Notes: generated by a model not told the origin, from the letters alone. Numbered from the stretch's first letter, positions 16,044 through 27,553 are shown. The stretch is 64,000 nucleotides of DNA from Rhodococcus zopfii NBRC 100606 = JCM 9919 (GCF_001895025.1 NZ_BCXI01000001.1:186001-250000); one strand, 5' to 3'. Translations and numbers: made by a program.

Positions 16044-19000
16044 GCAGTGCCCGTTTCCGGCCGACACGGGCCGGGATCATCAACCTGTGGGACTACCGGG
16101 ACCAGGAGTTCTCGTTCGCCGACGGACGGCTGGTGCTGCGCGGCCCGAACGGGTCGGGCAAGACGAAGGCGCTCGAGGTGCTGTTCCCGTTCGTGTTCGA
16201 CGGCCGGATCGAGCCGCGCCGGTTGAATCCGTTCGCCGGTGAGGAACGCACCATGCGCTCGAACCTGCTCTATCGCGGGCAGGACAGCGCGTATTCGTAT
16301 GTATGGATGGAGTTCTGCCGCGGCGACCGCGACGATCCGGAGGCCGTGACAGTCGGGATCGGGATGCGCGCGACGCGCGGCAACGACAAGGTCACCCGCT
16401 GGTATTTCGTCGTCGACGGCCGGGTGGGTGTCGACTTCTCGCTGCTCGACGCCGAGGATCGGCCGCTGACGCGCAGGCAGTTGATCGACGAGGTCGGCGC
16501 GGATGCGGTGGTGGATCGGCCGGTGGACTACCGGGCGGCAATCGATGCGCGGCTGTTCGGGCTCGGCGCGCAGCGCTACGACCAATTGATCAATCTGATC
16601 CTGACGTTGCGGCGGCCGCAGCTCGCGAAGAATCTCGACCCGAAGGGGTTGTCGCAGGCGTTGACCGACGGGCTGCGGCCCCTCGACGACCAGCTGGTGC
16701 TCGAGGCGGCCCGCTCGTTCTCCGACATGGAGGAGGTCGCGCGGGTCCTCGAGTCACTGTCGGCGGCGGACGAGGCGGCGCAGCGTTTCGTCACCGTGTA
16801 TGGGAAGTATCTGCGGCAGCAGGCCCGCGCGGACGTCGAGCAGGTCGCGACGCGGCTGGCGGCGGTCGACGCCGGGATCGAGGCGCTGCACGGCGCGGCG
16901 GCGGATCGGCTGCACGCCGGGACCGATCGCGCCGCCGTCGAGCAGCAGCTCGCCGACACCGAGCGGGAACTCGAGCAGGCCCGCGCGAATCTCGAGGCGC
17001 TGCAACGGTCCAGCGCCTACGAGGGCAAGCAGCAGCTCGACGATCTCGCGCAGGCCGTCGCAAACCTCGAGCGCACCACGATCGCGCAGGCCGAGCAGGC
17101 CCGTCGGGCGCAGGCCACGCTCGCGCAGCGCACCGAGGAGACCGAACGGGCGTCGGCGGCGGTGACGACGGCGGTGGCGACGCTCGCGCGCGGCGAGGCG
17201 GTGCTCGCCGCGGCCGCGGAGGATGCCGGGATCGTCTGGGCGGCACCGCAACCGGACGCGCGCCCGGAGCAGGTGGCGACGGTGATCGACGCGCACGTGA
17301 CCGAACGGGAAGCCGACGTGCAGGCGGTGCGCTCGGCGCTGTCGCGGGTCGAGGGTGCCGCGTCGGCGCGGAGCCGGGCCGAGTCGTCGGCGCAGCGTGG
17401 CCGTGCCCAGCTCGACACCGCGCGGGCCGCGGTGGAGGCGTCGGAGACGATGGTCGAGCTCGCTCGCGCCGAGACGGCGAACCAGCTGCGCGCGTGGTGG
17501 GGTGAGCACGGCGACGAGTACTCGGCAGCCGGTGTCGCGGGCGGTCTGCTCAGCGTGCTCGACGCGGCGATCGCGCGGGCCGGGGACGACGATGCGCCGG
17601 CGCCGGCGGTGGTGCTCACCGCGCACGCCGGGTCCGCGGTGGAGGAATTGAGGTTCCGGCGGCGGTCGTGCGCGGCGGACGCGGAGGCGCTCGAGGCGCG
17701 GATCGTCGAACTCGAGTCGGAGCGGGCGGCGATCGCGGCCGAACACGACGACGCTCCCCCGCCGTTCGCGGCCCGGACCGGTGACCGCACGGAATTGCCC
17801 GGGGCACCATTGTGGCGGCTGGTGCGGTTCGCGGACGACATCAGGCCGGAGGCCGCTGCCGGGATCGAGGCGGCGTTGGAGGCGGCGAACCTGCTGGACG
17901 GCTGGGTGCTCGACGCACCGGCGTGCGAGATGTCGTTGCCGAACACCGAATCGGAGCAGTTCCTCGAGCCGCTTCCGGCGCAGCAGCGTCCCACCGGTCC
18001 GACCTTGGCCGACCTGCTGGTCGCCGAACCGGACGCCGGTGTCGCCGAGCAGCGGGTGCGGGATCTGCTCGCGTCGATCGCGTCGACCCCGGCGGACGCG
18101 TCGGTCACTGTGGCCGTCGACACCGAGGGCCGGTTCCGGCAGGGCGTGCAGGTGGGGCGCCATGTCAAGGCCCAGGCGGAGTTCATCGGGACGACCGCAC
18201 GCGCGCGGCGCCGGCAGAGCCGGATCGCCGACCTGGACGCGATGATCGCCGAGGCCCGCGCCGCGGTGGAGGCGCTGGGCGCGGACCGGCAGCGGCTCGG
18301 GGACCAGTTGACGCGGCTCGAGCGGGCGGCTGCGGCGTTGCCGCGCACCGGCACCGTGTCGGCGGCGTTGCGGAAGGTCACCGAGTGCGCCGGCGCGTTG
18401 CGGACCGCGACGGACTCGGCCGCGGCGGCGGACCGCGACCTCGATCAGGCGTTGGCCGAGTATGCGGCGCGGGAGCAGCAGGTGCGGGCCGCGGCGGCCG
18501 CGCACCGCGCCCCGCACACCGCGCGGGAACTCGATGCGGTGGCCGCGGCGATCCGGCATTTCCAGTCGCAGGGTCAGGCGCTGCTGCGGGCCCGGCGGGA
18601 GCACACCGCCGAACTCGAGCGGGCGCGGGACGCGGCGGTCCGACGGGACGAGGCACGCCGCGCCGCCGAGGAGTCGGCGGAGCAGGCGGCGGTCGCCGAG
18701 GAGTCGCTGACGACGCAGCAGCAGCGCCTCGAGACGCTGCGGGATGCCCTCGGCGCCTCGGCCGAACAGATCGACGAGCAGCTCGAGCAGGCGCGGGAGC
18801 GGATCGAGGCGGCGAAGGCGGCGCAGCGCACCGCCCGCAAGTCCTACGACGGGGCGATCGAGCGGATCGGCAAGGCGGAGGCGGCGCACACGGCGGCCGA
18901 GCAGGCGCTGCGCTCGGCGCTGGTGGAGGCCCTGGCCGATGCCGAGCACCTGGCCCCGTATGCGCGGCCGGAACTGTTGGGCCTGTTGAGGATCGAGCAG

Positions 19001-20209
19001 CCGCACGCGTGGCCGGCGGGGCCCGCGGCGTGGCTCGGCGCCGACCAGTTGGTGTATCGGATCCAACGCGACACCGGCGGTGACGTGCCGGTGCTGCCGC
19101 CGGAGGTGTCGGCGCTGTTCGCGTCGCTGCTGGCGGCGACGGAGTCGGTGACGGTGTCCGAGTCGGCGCGCAAGTCGACGCGCACCGCGCTGACAACGGC
19201 GTTGCAGGAGTTCGATGCGCAGCTGGCGGCGGCCGGGCAGGACTACCGGCTGCAGTGGGACGCCCCGGACGGGGTGACCGTGGTGCGGGTGCAGGACGAG
19301 CGGGGATTCTCGTCGGTCGGGCAGTTCGCAACCCGGATCGCCGCCGCGCGCCGCGAGCAGGAACTGCTGCTCACCGACGCCGAGCGTCGCATCCTCGAGG
19401 ACGCGTTGCTGACCGGGCTGGCGCAGCAGATCCACGAACGCACCGTCGACGCCCGCGCCCTGATCGCCCGGATGGCCACCGAGATGCGCAAGCGGCACAT
19501 GTCGTCGGGCAACACGATCGGGGTGCACTGGGCGCTGGCTGATCACCTCGACGACAGGTCGCGGGCGGTGTGCCGGTTGCTGGATCGGGATGCGTCGGCG
19601 TTGGGTGCGGACGAACTCGCCGACGTGCGAGCGCATTTCGCGGCGCAGATCCGCGCCGAGCGGGCGGCGCACCCGGAGCGGTCGTACCCGGAGATCCTCG
19701 CGACCACGCTGGACTACCGCCGCTGGCGGGTGTTCTCGTTCAGCCTGATCTCCGCGGACGGCACCGAGGACCGGTTGACGGTCGCGCGGCATTCGGCGTT
19801 GTCCGGTGGTGAGCAGTCGGTGTCGCTGCACCTGCCGTTGTTCGCCGCCGCGCACGTGATGCTGGACTCGGCGGATCCGCACGCGCCGCGGCTGCTGGCG
19901 TTGGACGAGGCGTTCGCCGGTGTCGACGACACCGGCCGCAGCGAGCTGCTGAGCCTGTGTGTGCAGTTCGACCTGGATCTGTTCATGACCGGGTTCGACC
20001 TGTGGATCACCTACGCCGGGGTGCCGGGGTGCGCGCACTACGACCTGGCGCATTCGGTGGCCGAGCACACGGTCGCGGCGACGCTGCTGGTGTGGTCGAG
20101 CGGGGATCTGCTGGCCGAGCACAGCGGCTCGGATCTGGCCGCGGCCCTGGGGTCGCCGGGCACGCGGCGGGTGCTCGCGCCGGTGGAGGGGTCGCTCGAG
20201 TTCGCCTGA
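16040..20209 (+). CDS. jetC: JetC-like SMC ATPase (TIGR02680) of a type II Wadjet SMC system
   Basis: A 1389-residue SMC-type ATPase. Walker A is GPNGSGKT at residues 35-42. Two long coiled-coil arms run from about 250 to 560 and 740 to 1010, around a central hinge region. The ABC signature LSGGEQ is at about 1255, and Walker B with catalytic Glu (LLALDEAFAG) at about 1285. All ATPase motifs are intact, so the motor should work. The family extrudes DNA loops with JetA and JetB. The stop is at 20209 and the next gene is thiC on the other strand 138 bases on, so there is no jetD. The protein looks full length. Confidence 0.9.
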   Translation: MSSARFRPTRAGIINLWDYRDQEFSFADGRLVLRGPNGSGKTKALEVLFPFVFDGRIEPRRLNPFAGEERTMRSNLLYRGQDSAYSYVWMEFCRGDRDDPEAVTVGIGMRATRGNDKVTRWYFVVDGRVGVDFSLLDAEDRPLTRRQLIDEVGADAVVDRPVDYRAAIDARLFGLGAQRYDQLINLILTLRRPQLAKNLDPKGLSQALTDGLRPLDDQLVLEAARSFSDMEEVARVLESLSAADEAAQRFVTVYGKYLRQQARADVEQVATRLAAVDAGIEALHGAAADRLHAGTDRAAVEQQLADTERELEQARANLEALQRSSAYEGKQQLDDLAQAVANLERTTIAQAEQARRAQATLAQRTEETERASAAVTTAVATLARGEAVLAAAAEDAGIVWAAPQPDARPEQVATVIDAHVTEREADVQAVRSALSRVEGAASARSRAESSAQRGRAQLDTARAAVEASETMVELARAETANQLRAWWGEHGDEYSAAGVAGGLLSVLDAAIARAGDDDAPAPAVVLTAHAGSAVEELRFRRRSCAADAEALEARIVELESERAAIAAEHDDAPPPFAARTGDRTELPGAPLWRLVRFADDIRPEAAAGIEAALEAANLLDGWVLDAPACEMSLPNTESEQFLEPLPAQQRPTGPTLADLLVAEPDAGVAEQRVRDLLASIASTPADASVTVAVDTEGRFRQGVQVGRHVKAQAEFIGTTARARRRQSRIADLDAMIAEARAAVEALGADRQRLGDQLTRLERAAAALPRTGTVSAALRKVTECAGALRTATDSAAAADRDLDQALAEYAAREQQVRAAAAAHRAPHTARELDAVAAAIRHFQSQGQALLRARREHTAELERARDAAVRRDEARRAAEESAEQAAVAEESLTTQQQRLETLRDALGASAEQIDEQLEQARERIEAAKAAQRTARKSYDGAIERIGKAEAAHTAAEQALRSALVEALADAEHLAPYARPELLGLLRIEQPHAWPAGPAAWLGADQLVYRIQRDTGGDVPVLPPEVSALFASLLAATESVTVSESARKSTRTALTTALQEFDAQLAAAGQDYRLQWDAPDGVTVVRVQDERGFSSVGQFATRIAAARREQELLLTDAERRILEDALLTGLAQQIHERTVDARALIARMATEMRKRHMSSGNTIGVHWALADHLDDRSRAVCRLLDRDASALGADELADVRAHFAAQIRAERAAHPERSYPEILATTLDYRRWRVFSFSLISADGTEDRLTVARHSALSGGEQSVSLHLPLFAAAHVMLDSADPHAPRLLALDEAFAGVDDTGRSELLSLCVQFDLDLFMTGFDLWITYAGVPGCAHYDLAHSVAEHTVAATLLVWSSGDLLAEHSGSDLAAALGSPGTRRVLAPVEGSLEFA

Positions 20210-20292
20210 CCCTCGAGTTCACCCGGCCACTGCACCCGCTCTCCCCCGCTCTCCGCACCGGCAACCCCAGCCCGCCGATGGTCCACACCCTT

Positions 20293-20315
20293 CGGGTGAT
20301 GGCGGCCATCACCCG
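20293..20315. terminator. Hairpin between the convergent jetC and thiC genes
   Basis: A 10-bp perfect stem (CGGGTGATGG with CCATCACCCG) and a 3-base loop. It has no long U-run, which is common for actinobacterial hairpin terminators. It could serve both strands. Confidence 0.55.
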
Positions 20316-20347
20316 GCCTGACCGGGCGTTGCCTCGGCTCACCCGGG

Positions 20348-22108
<1,761 letters not shown>

Positions 22109-22255
22109 TTGTCGAGTTGTCGCGTGGAACCGTATCAGCGTCGGCAGTTTTCGCAACCCGAGCGCATCGGCCCCGGGGAACCGGCGCCGATCGAACGCCG
22201 GTCACCGGCCGATATTCGATTGTCGGGCGACAGTGGCGGCTGCTTGGATCGGGCC

Positions 22256-22888
22256 ATGAGTGAACGCACACGTATCACCCGCAAGCCGGACCGAGGCACC
22301 GACGATTCGACGGTCCTGAACAGCCTCCTCGACGACGCGCGGGTGGCGCATGTGGCGTTCGTCCGTCACGGATATCCGGTGGTGTTGCCGATGGCGTTCG
22401 GGCGCGACGGAAATCGTCTGTTCCTGCACGGGTCGACGGGGGCCGGCGCGTTCCTCGCCGCCCGCAGCGGACTCGAGGTCTCGGTCGCCGTCACCCACCT
22501 CGACGGTCTGGTGTTCGCCCGATCGACGTTCGACAGCAGCATGAACTATCGCAGCGCGGTCATCTTCGGGGTCGCGACCCCGGTCCCGGACGACGAGAAG
22601 CACGATGCGTTGTGGACGGTCACCGAACATCTCATGCCCGGCAGGTGGAACGAGGTTCGTCCCCCGTCCGCGAAGGAGCTCGCCGCGACGGCGGTGCTCG
22701 AACTTCCGTTGGACGAGGTGAGCGTGAAGATCCGCGCGGCCGGACCCGGCGAGGCACCGGACGACGGTGAGGACCACGGTGTGTGGGCCGGGGTCGTCCC
22801 GCTGCGCACCGTCGCGGGTGCTCCGGAGCGGTCCCGGCTCACTGATTCCGCTGTGCCGCTGCCGCGCTCGGTCCGCTCACTGAGCTGA
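22256..22888 (+). CDS. Pyridoxamine 5'-phosphate oxidase-fold (NimA-like) protein
   Basis: A 210-residue FMN-binding split-barrel protein. It has the NimA/PPOX pattern: an N-terminal TRKPDRG and a helix (VLNSLLDDARVAHVAFVRHG), then YPVVLPMAFGRDGNRLFLHG, then GAFLAARSGLEVSVAVTHLDGLVFARS. This group includes heme-binding and nitroimidazole-reductase-like proteins, and the substrate is not predictable. It is divergent from thiC across the riboswitch region, and a hairpin follows its stop within 2 bases. Confidence 0.8.
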   Translation: MSERTRITRKPDRGTDDSTVLNSLLDDARVAHVAFVRHGYPVVLPMAFGRDGNRLFLHGSTGAGAFLAARSGLEVSVAVTHLDGLVFARSTFDSSMNYRSAVIFGVATPVPDDEKHDALWTVTEHLMPGRWNEVRPPSAKELAATAVLELPLDEVSVKIRAAGPGEAPDDGEDHGVWAGVVPLRTVAGAPERSRLTDSAVPLPRSVRSLS

Positions 22889-22889
22889 C

Positions 22890-22909
22890 CGAGTCGGCGA
22901 ACCGACTCG
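22890..22909 (+). terminator. Hairpin terminator after the PPOX-fold gene
   Basis: CGAGTCGG, tetraloop CGAA, CCGACTCG: a perfect 8-bp stem immediately after the stop codon. Confidence 0.65.
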
Positions 22910-23064
22910 AATGCGCAGTTCCGATTGCCGCCGCTCCGGGCGAACACCCGAGCAATAGCGCATCCGACCCCGGCCGGTGCGGGCGCCTCCACACCGGGTG
23001 CCTCAGCGAGTGTTGGTAGCGTCGCGGCCGGACATTCGGGGGAATGTCCGGCCGAGGGGGGCGA

Positions 23065-23532
23065 ATGGCGGTTGCGCAGGTCGATTCCGGGCTGTTGGTT
23101 TCGAAGATCGCGGCGTTCTGCGCGGGGTTCGGGCAGCCGGCGGAACTGTGTGCGGCGCTGCGGGACTCGACGGTGGTCGTGCCGCTGGTCGGCGACGACC
23201 GCGTCCTGAAGCTACCTCTCGGCGGTCTCGACTTGGTGTGCGCATTCACCGGAATTGCCGAGTGGGCGCGGAACCGAGAGCGATTCGACTGGACGCAACC
23301 GTGCCTGCGTGGAAGGGCCCTACTACCCGGTACTGACAGTCCGAGGCCCACACCACACCGTGTGATCTACCGGGGAAGCTCGCTTCCACGCTCAGTGACT
23401 GTGATCGCTCCGCCGCCCGCTACCGGCGGCATGTCGTTCGGGTTTTGTCCAGCCGCAGCGTCCCCTGCAAATTCCTCGTATGTTTCAGGTTCGCCATCTT
23501 CGGTGAACGGATCCTCAACCGACGGATCGTAG
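23065..23532 (+). pseudogene. Truncated SseB-like (SAV_915-type) protein
   Basis: The first about 75 residues (ALRDSTVVVPLVGDDRVLKL, then GGLDLVCAFTGIAEWARNRERF) look like the N-terminal half of SseB-like proteins, which normally continue with a second beta-strand block. After about position 23290 the sequence becomes Pro/Ser-rich, loses resemblance and overlaps another reading on the opposite strand. The likely reading is a gene whose 3' half has been replaced. Base composition also drops at this point. Calling it SseB-like rests on a short pattern only. Confidence 0.35.
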
Positions 23533-23657
23533 TCGCCCTCGATCAAAGGCTCGTCGCCCGGAGCGGGATCCTGCGAACTGAACACGGTAGTTCCCTCCTG
23601 ACTGGCAGAGTCGCTGGTGCCGGTGGAGTTGCGATGTACCACAACCGCGCCGCCCAT
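23367..23657 (-). CDS. Small acidic protein, possibly membrane-anchored, possible N-terminal frameshift
   Basis: A 96-residue frame, strongly acidic in its second half (EPLIEGDYDPSVEDPFTEDG), which is unlike a random GC-rich shadow. The annotated ATG falls in the middle of a hydrophobic run whose upstream part (VLVVTSI) is in the same frame but lacks a start. In the neighbouring frame an ATG at 23725 gives MSEENVKLTSAYLVVL, a plausible start of the same helix. One frameshift near 23690 would join them into a single-pass membrane protein. No family recognised. Confidence 0.35.
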   Translation of the reverse strand: MGGAVVVHRNSTGTSDSASQEGTTVFSSQDPAPGDEPLIEGDYDPSVEDPFTEDGEPETYEEFAGDAAAGQNPNDMPPVAGGGAITVTERGSELPR

Positions 23658-23851
23658 GATCGACGTGACAACCAGTACAGCACCACCAGGTATGCGGACG
23701 TCAGCTTCACATTCTCTTCCGACATCGTTGTCAATCTATGCGAGCAAGCTTGTCGATCTTCGATGCACCTCAACAACTACGTCCGCCGGGTCGTTCTTCC
23801 GATCCCCGAAGTGGAGAGAGTCCTGTTTGACGATCGGCGAACGGGGCGTTT

Positions 23852-24844
23852 TCACCTGGAGACGACGGCGGTCCTTTGCGCTGCGGACAGTCCTCTCTCG
23901 TGAACGAGCTGGAAGCCTTCTGACGGGACTTCATGGATGAGGACATCGTCGGCTACGCCGGTGGCGATCGTCAGGAACATCTTGGACTCTGAGTCGATGG
24001 GGACGAAGAAGTTCACATTTACCCCACGTCGGCGGGGCACACGCTGATACACCGCGGTGGCAGGTCCGATGATGGAGTTCGGGTATTGAGAGATGGCGAA
24101 CTCCACGACGTTTCGGCGGACGGTCTCAAGGTCCAGGAACTCGTCGGTCGGCTCGACCTCAGACGGCGCGAAATCAACGACGGGGAACGGAACATGCAGT
24201 AAAGCGGGCCCGGGCTGCGGCTCGACGTCGCGGCTGGACCGGTCCACGCTCCAGATCAGTGCACCGTCCTCGATCGTCGGTGTCAGAGACGAGTGTTCGG
24301 TGCCGGACTCGACGCTACGGCGAACCGACTCGATGTAGCGCGTCAACGAGGAGAACAGTGGGCCGCTCTCGTCGGATGCTTCCCAACCGAACTCGCGGAT
24401 GCAGCCTCGATACTCGCCCTGACGAGTATCGACGTAGAGGAAGTCCCCGTCGGCATACTGTGCGAACGGGACATAGGAGTCGAGGAACCGGTTTGCGGAT
24501 TCGCCGGCGAGCTGCCCCCGGATGACCTCGGGCCAGTCCAGACCGAGATCGTCGATGTCGTGCAGGGACTCCCTGGACGATCGGTGTGCGGCGAGTATCG
24601 CATCGAATCCGTAGAGCTCGAGATCCGGCAGGACCGTCCCGATCGTGCGATCGCTGATTCCGGGAAGCTCGACTCCATCGTGAAGGCTGTAGAACTCCCT
24701 CAGTTCCTCGGTCCAGGGTGCGGTCGAGTCTTCGGCGGCGCGGCGATCCGCCAGGCTCCGTGGGGGCCGGACCGCGGCAGCAGTGATCGGGGCGACATCG
24801 CGCAGAACCGACATGTATCCGTGCCACACCTCGGTGAGAGTCAT
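23852..24844 (-). CDS. SMI1/KNR4 (SUKH) family protein, possible immunity protein
   Basis: A 330-residue protein. Residues 40-190 carry the SUKH pattern: WTEELREFYSLHDGVELPG, the hydrophobic strand around LPDLELYGFDAI, FLDSYVPFAQYADGDFLYVD and GCIREFGWEASD. SUKH proteins often protect cells against contact-dependent or secreted nuclease toxins, although many have other roles. The C-terminal 130 residues are an unrecognised domain. GC content is lower than the neighbours. TATAGAT about 7 bases before the ATG suggests a leaderless transcript. No toxin gene is visible next to it. Confidence 0.7.
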   Translation of the reverse strand: MTLTEVWHGYMSVLRDVAPITAAAVRPPRSLADRRAAEDSTAPWTEELREFYSLHDGVELPGISDRTIGTVLPDLELYGFDAILAAHRSSRESLHDIDDLGLDWPEVIRGQLAGESANRFLDSYVPFAQYADGDFLYVDTRQGEYRGCIREFGWEASDESGPLFSSLTRYIESVRRSVESGTEHSSLTPTIEDGALIWSVDRSSRDVEPQPGPALLHVPFPVVDFAPSEVEPTDEFLDLETVRRNVVEFAISQYPNSIIGPATAVYQRVPRRRGVNVNFFVPIDSESKMFLTIATGVADDVLIHEVPSEGFQLVHERGLSAAQRTAVVSR

Positions 24845-25220
24845 CGCTCGAATCTATAGACCCGGTCCACTCATAGCCCGTATCTCCAACCACCCAATTT
24901 GAAGAACCACCGGTGACTGCCGAAGGCCACAACGGTGCGGATTCGGGCCCACACAGCCGCCCCTCTCGCTGTCTCCTGCCCTGTTTGGCGACCGCCCAAA
25001 CAGGACAGAATCTGAGAAGTGCTCGCGGGCTCCCACAGCGGGCCGGAGAGGACCTGGAAATCGAGCCACCCGAAGGTGTTCGTCTGCCCGTATCCGATCC
25101 GGAGCCGTGGAGAGGCACGGTTCGCTGACACCAGACTTACGTACCTAACGGTGCGGGCTCGCAGGGCAGCAAATCTCCCCGAATTACCGGGACAGGCCAG
25201 GGAGAATAACCCGGTGGCGC
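24845..25220. other. Gene-free, lower-GC stretch with a small hairpin
   Basis: No supported gene. A 9-bp hairpin (CCTGTTTGG with CCAAACAGG, 24980-25004) is present. The open frames across it show no domain. It joins the SUKH gene to the broken SDR gene. Confidence 0.5.
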
Positions 25221-25754
25221 TCAGGAGCGAAGCGGGGCGAGAATTTTCGGAGCCGTAGGCCGCGAAGCGCCGGCGGTTGCGCGGAGGTCACCGCCGGTCA
25301 CAATCGGAAAGCCACGCAGCGCGGCCATCGAGGAGATGTTCACGATCCGGCCGCCGCCGCGCTCGATCATGTTCGGGATGACGGCCCGCATGCCGAGCCA
25401 CACGCCTTTGAGGTCGGTGCCGATGACGTGGTCCCACGCCTCCTCGGTGAGTCCGACGACGCTGTCCTCGCTGAGCATGTTGACCACCCCGGCCACGTTG
25501 GCGAGCAGATCGACGCGGCCGTGACGCTCGATCACTTCGCGGACGGTGTCGGCCCAGTTCGCGGGGACGCGCACATCGAGCAGGTGGGCCTCGGCCTTGC
25601 CGCCGGCCGCGAGGATGGCGTCGACCGTCGCCCCGGCGTCCTGGATGTCCGCCGTGATCACCGTTGCGCCGTCGGCTGCCAACCGCTGGGCGGTGGCCGC
25701 GCCGATTCCCTGCGCGGCGCCGGTGACGATCGCGATCTTCCCGTTCAGTGTCAT
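25221..25754 (-). pseudogene. SDR oxidoreductase lacking the catalytic YxxxK half
   Basis: The first about 150 residues are a normal short-chain dehydrogenase: TGAAQGIGAATAQRL binds the cofactor, VITADIQD sets cofactor choice, NVAGVVNML is the NAG block, and GGGRIVNISSMAALRGFP ends at the catalytic Ser. A normal family member then continues with YxxxK about 13 residues later. Here the frame instead runs into unrelated residues (GGDLRATAGASRPTAPK) and stops. The catalytic Tyr and Lys and the C-terminal third are missing, so it should not be active. The start ATG 25754 has GGAAGGAAG upstream. The break is at about 25295, where the low-GC stretch begins. Confidence 0.75.
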
Positions 25755-25959
25755 CGTCGACTTCCTTCCGTTCAGTGGAGGTCCGACGCTCTCGATGTGA
25801 TACAGAGCACGTCGGTGAGGTCGACGGCAGGGAGGCGTTACGTCTCGCGACAGTGCCGCGCGGGACGTGTTTGGAGCCGCGCACAACGGAGTGCCGGCTG
25901 CCGTGCGGCGACATCGTGGGATGGCAGCGGAGTTCCTTCACTGATTCGAGCGGGGCGTT

Positions 25960-25989
25960 GTGTGCGACTTCCTCGTGAAAGTCGCACAC
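25960..25989 (-). terminator. Hairpin downstream of selO
   Basis: An 11-bp perfect stem (GTGTGCGACTT with AAGTCGCACAC) and an 8-base loop, 56 bases past the selO stop. There is no U-run. An operator for the SDR gene is the alternative reading. Confidence 0.5.
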
Positions 25990-26044
25990 CACCTCCCCGT
26001 CACCGAACGGGAGTGCGCCTACGGCAGTCCCGTCCGGATCACGG

Positions 26045-27553
26045 TCAGGTGCCGCAGAACGTTCGGAAGGTGTCGCTGAATCCCCGTGGCGCCGGGAGGG
26101 CGTACTCGGCCCACTCGTCGCGGCGGTCGAAGGGATGCGTGACGACCTCGAGCAGCTCCTCGAAGGGTGCGAGGTCCCCGGCGGTGCCGGCACGCAGGGC
26201 CGCATCGACCTGATGGTTCCGCGGGATGTACAGGGGGTTGACGCGGTCCATCGCGTCCGCCGTCTCCGCTGACCCGCTCCCCTGCTGCTGCAGGGCATTT
26301 CGCCAGCGCATCAGCCACGGCCCGATGTGCTCGCGCGGCACGAGTTCGTCGAGCGGCGCCGCATTTCCGCGAAGTTCGTCGGCGAGCGCCCGGAAGCTCC
26401 CCGTCCAGTCGGCACCGTGCTCGGCCATCAGGGCCAGCAGGTCGTCGATCAGCGACCGCTCGAGCGACGCACCGGAGAGACCGAGCTTCGCCGCCATCCC
26501 GGCTGTGTAGTGGTTTTCGTAGCGCTCCTCGAAGCTGCCGAGGACGGCGGTGACCGCGGTGATCGCGTCGTCGGGCGTCGAATCGACCAGCCGCAACAGG
26601 GTTTCCGCGAACCGCGCAAGATTCCACTTCAGCACGGCGGGCTGGTTGCCGAACGCGTAGCGGCCGCTGTGGTCGATGGAACTGAATACCGCCGCCGGGT
26701 CGAACGCGTCGAGGAAGGCGCACGGACCGTAGTCGATGGTCTCGCCCGAGATGGTGGTGTTGTCGGTGTTCATCACCCCGTGTACGAATCCGGTGAGCAT
26801 CCATCGCGCCACCAGCGAGGCCTGCGCCTCCAGTACCGCCTCGAAGAAGGCCAGGTAGCGATTGTCCTTCCCCGTCGCGGGCAGGTCGGTCAGCCCCGGA
26901 TAGTGGCGGGCGATCGTGTAGTCGGCCAGCGACTTCAGGATCTCGCCCCGCCGGACCGCGAACTCGAAGGTGCCCACCCGCAGGTGACTGGACGCGACCC
27001 GCGCGAGCACGGCACCGGGTTCGAAGCCGTTGCGGTGGACCGGCCGACCGGTCGCCACCACCGCCAGCGCGCGGGTGGTGGGGATGCCGAGCGCGTGCAT
27101 GGCCTCGCTGACGAGGTATTCGCGCAGCATCGGTCCGACGACCGCGAAGCCGTCGCCGCCACGGGAGAACGGGGTGGGCCCCGAGCCCTTGAGATGCAGG
27201 TCCACGCGCCCGCCGGCACCGTCCCCGAGTTCGCCGAGCAGCAACGCCCGACCGTCCCCGAGGAGCGGGGCGTACCCACCGAACTGGTGACCTGCGTACG
27301 CCATCGCGACCGGCTTCGATCCGACCGGCACCGCCGAGCCGGTCAGGACGGCGACGCCGTCGTCGCTGCGCAGCGAGGCCGCGTCCAACCCCAGCGACCC
27401 TGCGAGCTCCTCATTGAGCACGAGCAGTTTCGGGTCCGGCACCTCGGCACCCTGCCACGGCACCGACAACCCGCCCATCTCGTCGACGAAGGTGCTCTCG
27501 AGACCGGACACCGCGGTACTCGTGCCTACTGGGACATCCGGAATTGCAGCCAT
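26045..27553 (-). CDS. selO: Protein adenylyltransferase SelO (YdiU/UPF0061)
   Basis: A 502-residue pseudokinase-fold enzyme that transfers AMP from ATP to Ser, Thr or Tyr of proteins and acts in redox stress. Recognisable motifs are [57 protein letters not shown] (metal-binding Asn and Asp) and [12 protein letters not shown]. It ends in CGT; the near-terminal Cys is seen in the family, where some members carry selenocysteine. ATG 27553 (MAAIPDV) is preferred over an upstream start because the extra N-terminal residues are not family-like. Confidence 0.92.
   Translation of the reverse strand: MAAIPDVPVGTSTAVSGLESTFVDEMGGLSVPWQGAEVPDPKLLVLNEELAGSLGLDAASLRSDDGVAVLTGSAVPVGSKPVAMAYAGHQFGGYAPLLGDGRALLLGELGDGAGGRVDLHLKGSGPTPFSRGGDGFAVVGPMLREYLVSEAMHALGIPTTRALAVVATGRPVHRNGFEPGAVLARVASSHLRVGTFEFAVRRGEILKSLADYTIARHYPGLTDLPATGKDNRYLAFFEAVLEAQASLVARWMLTGFVHGVMNTDNTTISGETIDYGPCAFLDAFDPAAVFSSIDHSGRYAFGNQPAVLKWNLARFAETLLRLVDSTPDDAITAVTAVLGSFEERYENHYTAGMAAKLGLSGASLERSLIDDLLALMAEHGADWTGSFRALADELRGNAAPLDELVPREHIGPWLMRWRNALQQQGSGSAETADAMDRVNPLYIPRNHQVDAALRAGTAGDLAPFEELLEVVTHPFDRRDEWAEYALPAPRGFSDTFRTFCGT

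Noticed and set aside
20210-20347. Possible short jetD fragment between jetC and thiC
   Set aside because: The gap is only 138 bases, is taken up by a hairpin and shows no coding pattern of a DUF2399 protein.
24845-24900. Sequence near 24875-24893 (GCCCGTATCTCCA) resembling the 3' end of a tRNA, as a possible attachment site
   Set aside because: There is no T-loop, no anticodon arm and no matching 5' acceptor strand nearby, so the resemblance is too short.
24871-25131. 86-codon open frame on the minus strand
   Set aside because: No family pattern and no ribosome site; several overlapping frames are open here, as expected by chance.
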